In this document: positions 62,665 to 64,000 of the stretch, in pieces
How positions within the stretch are numbered: position 1 is the first letter of the stretch
Layout of the letters: each line of letters begins with the position of its first letter
Assembly (NCBI RefSeq): GCF_051846935.1
Contig: NZ_JBPYCS010000009.1
Span: forward strand, 36,749 to 100,748
Length of the DNA stretch: 64,000 bases
Direction: 5' to 3'
Source: JBPYCR01 sp051846935
Lineage (GTDB): Bacteria; Bacillota; Bacilli; Bacillales; Amphibacillaceae
Notes under the pieces: model-generated
The model's input: the letters and a program-made list of their open reading frames with translations, nothing else
Told to the model about the DNA's origin: nothing
The model's database searches: none
Position numbers and translations under genes: made by a program

Positions 62665-63723
62665 TTAAATACCGGGTTCTTCTAACAGTGATTTCCCCAT
62701 TATTGTAACACGATTTGTATTTTTTAATTGCTCAAGTGATCTCACGCCAATTCCAAACATCGTCATCTTTAATTCAAGTTCAATTTGTTCCATTGTTCGA
62801 ACTACTGCTGCTGACGACTCGGTTGCTGCTTGAAGCAATTGACGAGCAAAGCCAATGATTTCAGCTCCAATTGTAATTGCTTTCGCTGCATCTAAGCCAG
62901 TTTTCATTCCTCCACTCGCAATTATTGGAGTATCTGGTAAATGACTGCGTACAGAAACAATGCAATCCTTCGTAGGTATCCCCCACCCATTAAAGGCTTC
63001 AGCTGCTGCCTCACGCAAAGGATCCTCTGTTCGGAGTTTTTCTACCTGGCTCCAAGACGTACCGCCGGCTCCGGCAACGTCAATATAAGCAATTCCAGCA
63101 TTGTATAGCTTTTCAGCTACTGTACCATCGATACCGAACCCAACTTCCTTTGCGCCAATCGGAACGTGAACGTTGCGACAAATTTCTTCTATTTTTGGTA
63201 ATAATCGATCAAAGTTTAAATCGCCACCATCTTGAACAACCTCCTGTAAGCTATTCAAATGGAGGACAAGGGAATCGGCTTCGGTTAAATCAACAATTCG
63301 TTGACATTCTAGAACGCCATATCCGTAATTTAATTGCACCGCTCCCAAATTCGCGATTAACGGAACAGACGGAGCATGTTTTCGAATTAAAAACGAATCC
63401 TCATGAGCATCGCTCTCTAGTAATGCACGTGTTGAACCAAGTGCAATAGCCCACCCTTTTTCCTCTGCGGCCTTTGCTAAGTTAACATTGATCTGTGTAG
63501 CAAGCTCTGAACCGCCTGTCATGGAACTTACTAAAAATGGTGCTTGTATCGGTTTGTCTAAAAATTGAGTATGTAATTTAATATCCGCAAAATTAACTTC
63601 TGGTAGCGCGTTATGAATAAATGAGATTCCTTCCAGCCCTGTCGTTTTGTTCACTCCTTCTACATTCTCGGTCAAACAAAGACGAATATGTTCTGTTTTT
63701 CTTCTATTAATCTCTTGTCCCAT
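62665..63723 (-). CDS. fni: Type 2 isopentenyl-diphosphate delta-isomerase
   Basis: A 352-residue FMN-dependent isomerase that interconverts IPP and DMAPP. The N-terminal RKTEHIRLCLTENVEG, the flavin sites PFLVSSMTGGS and GSTRALLESD, the conserved LHLNSLQEVVQDGGDLNF, KEVGFGID and the phosphate motif IASGGMKTGLDAAKAITIGAE are all present. ATG 63723 follows AGAAGGATG. It is unlike the Zn/Mg type 1 enzyme. Monocistronic here. Confidence 0.95.
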   Translation of the reverse strand: MGQEINRRKTEHIRLCLTENVEGVNKTTGLEGISFIHNALPEVNFADIKLHTQFLDKPIQAPFLVSSMTGGSELATQINVNLAKAAEEKGWAIALGSTRALLESDAHEDSFLIRKHAPSVPLIANLGAVQLNYGYGVLECQRIVDLTEADSLVLHLNSLQEVVQDGGDLNFDRLLPKIEEICRNVHVPIGAKEVGFGIDGTVAEKLYNAGIAYIDVAGAGGTSWSQVEKLRTEDPLREAAAEAFNGWGIPTKDCIVSVRSHLPDTPIIASGGMKTGLDAAKAITIGAEIIGFARQLLQAATESSAAVVRTMEQIELELKMTMFGIGVRSLEQLKNTNRVTIMGKSLLEEPGI

Positions 63724-64000
63724 TCAAGCACATCCTTCTCTATTACAAGCTTTATCAGTATTCGATTCACAAAGCCTTTCTTCATCCAGTGTACTGCCTT
63801 TATTTACAGATTTAAAGAAAAGTGATTTTCATTTGGAACTTTAATAAACGATAAAGAAAGTTTCGTTTAAACGATCGACTATTCCACAATCCTTTATAAA
63901 ATGTACAATGTAGTATATTTTAATAATACCATATACTAATTGTATTTTTCCGTTTAAAATAACTGAGCCTTCTTTTGAATAAAATGAGTTGATTCTCTGG
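63724..64000. other. Non-coding right edge
   Basis: 277 bp of AT-rich sequence upstream of fni. A TCGTTTAAACGA palindrome lies at about 63862-63873. No gene is visible before the window ends. Confidence 0.4.

Noticed and set aside
1..64000. CRISPR array, prophage, or rRNA/tRNA genes
   Set aside because: No regularly spaced short repeats, no phage structural gene cluster and no tRNA- or rRNA-like sequence was seen; the dispersed repeats are irregularly placed and in mixed orientations.

Overview
The window is low-GC Firmicute DNA and looks like a chromosome segment from a halotolerant Bacillaceae (Oceanobacillus/Virgibacillus-like; inferred from gene content, not verified). Supporting signs are B. 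subtilis-type proteins and neighbourhoods (CssRS next to an HtrA protease, TypA, YteA, YugN, YdaT, PncA, PdxK), T-box leaders, AGGAGG ribosome sites with frequent TTG and GTG starts, a short HisG with HisZ, a type 2 IPP isomerase, and an ectoine uptake (Ehu) system. I see no rRNA, tRNA, CRISPR array or prophage.

Layout. 0-7.8 kb: arsRB, a YkvA-like protein, typA, then cssRS divergent from htrA. 8-16.4 kb: yteA, a 3-hydroxyisobutyrate-dehydrogenase-like gene, a methyltransferase pair, a cold-shock gene, yugN, an endolysin-like amidase, trhO, and a glutathione peroxidase/DCC-protein pair. 16.6-21.3 kb: an MMPL exporter and a YhgE-like secreted protein, divergent from their likely TetR repressor, with operators between them. 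21.4-31.3 kb: an NAD(P)-binding protein, a large catalase, a T-box-controlled archaeal-type prolyl-tRNA synthetase, a T-box-controlled class V aminotransferase-serA operon, and nicotinamidase. 31.3-37.9 kb: pyridoxine kinase, membrane proteins, an Lrp regulator, a Cys/Met PLP enzyme and a Na+/alanine symporter. 38.6-42 kb: ehuB-ehuC-ehuD-ehuA. 42.5-52.5 kb: a GNAT protein, murB, hisJ and a divergent operon hisZ-hisG-hisD-hisB-hisA-hisF-hisIE-hisC that lacks hisH. 53.5-57.4 kb: murR-like regulator, GlcNAc kinase, nagA and nagB. 57.6-64 kb: a SurA-like lipoprotein, a PAS-GGDEF-EAL protein, a DsbA/FrnE protein, a transposase remnant, ydaT and fni.

The most unusual material is intergenic. A GC-rich dispersed repeat of about 120-136 bp, with short inverted ends, recurs through the window. 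A MITE-like element with inverted ends and 9-bp target duplications is present twice (15173-15417 and 27161-27423). Its GC-rich core is inverted between the two copies. A third half-copy is fused into another long repeat at 52.9-53.2 kb, at the core they share. Other leads: genes that appear to start at AUU or another non-AUG codon behind a strong Shine-Dalgarno site; an apparent glycine specifier in the T-box before the aminotransferase-serA operon; a candidate pseudoknot-plus-terminator leader before the GGDEF-EAL gene; and a perfect 23-bp inverted repeat at 42286-42349.
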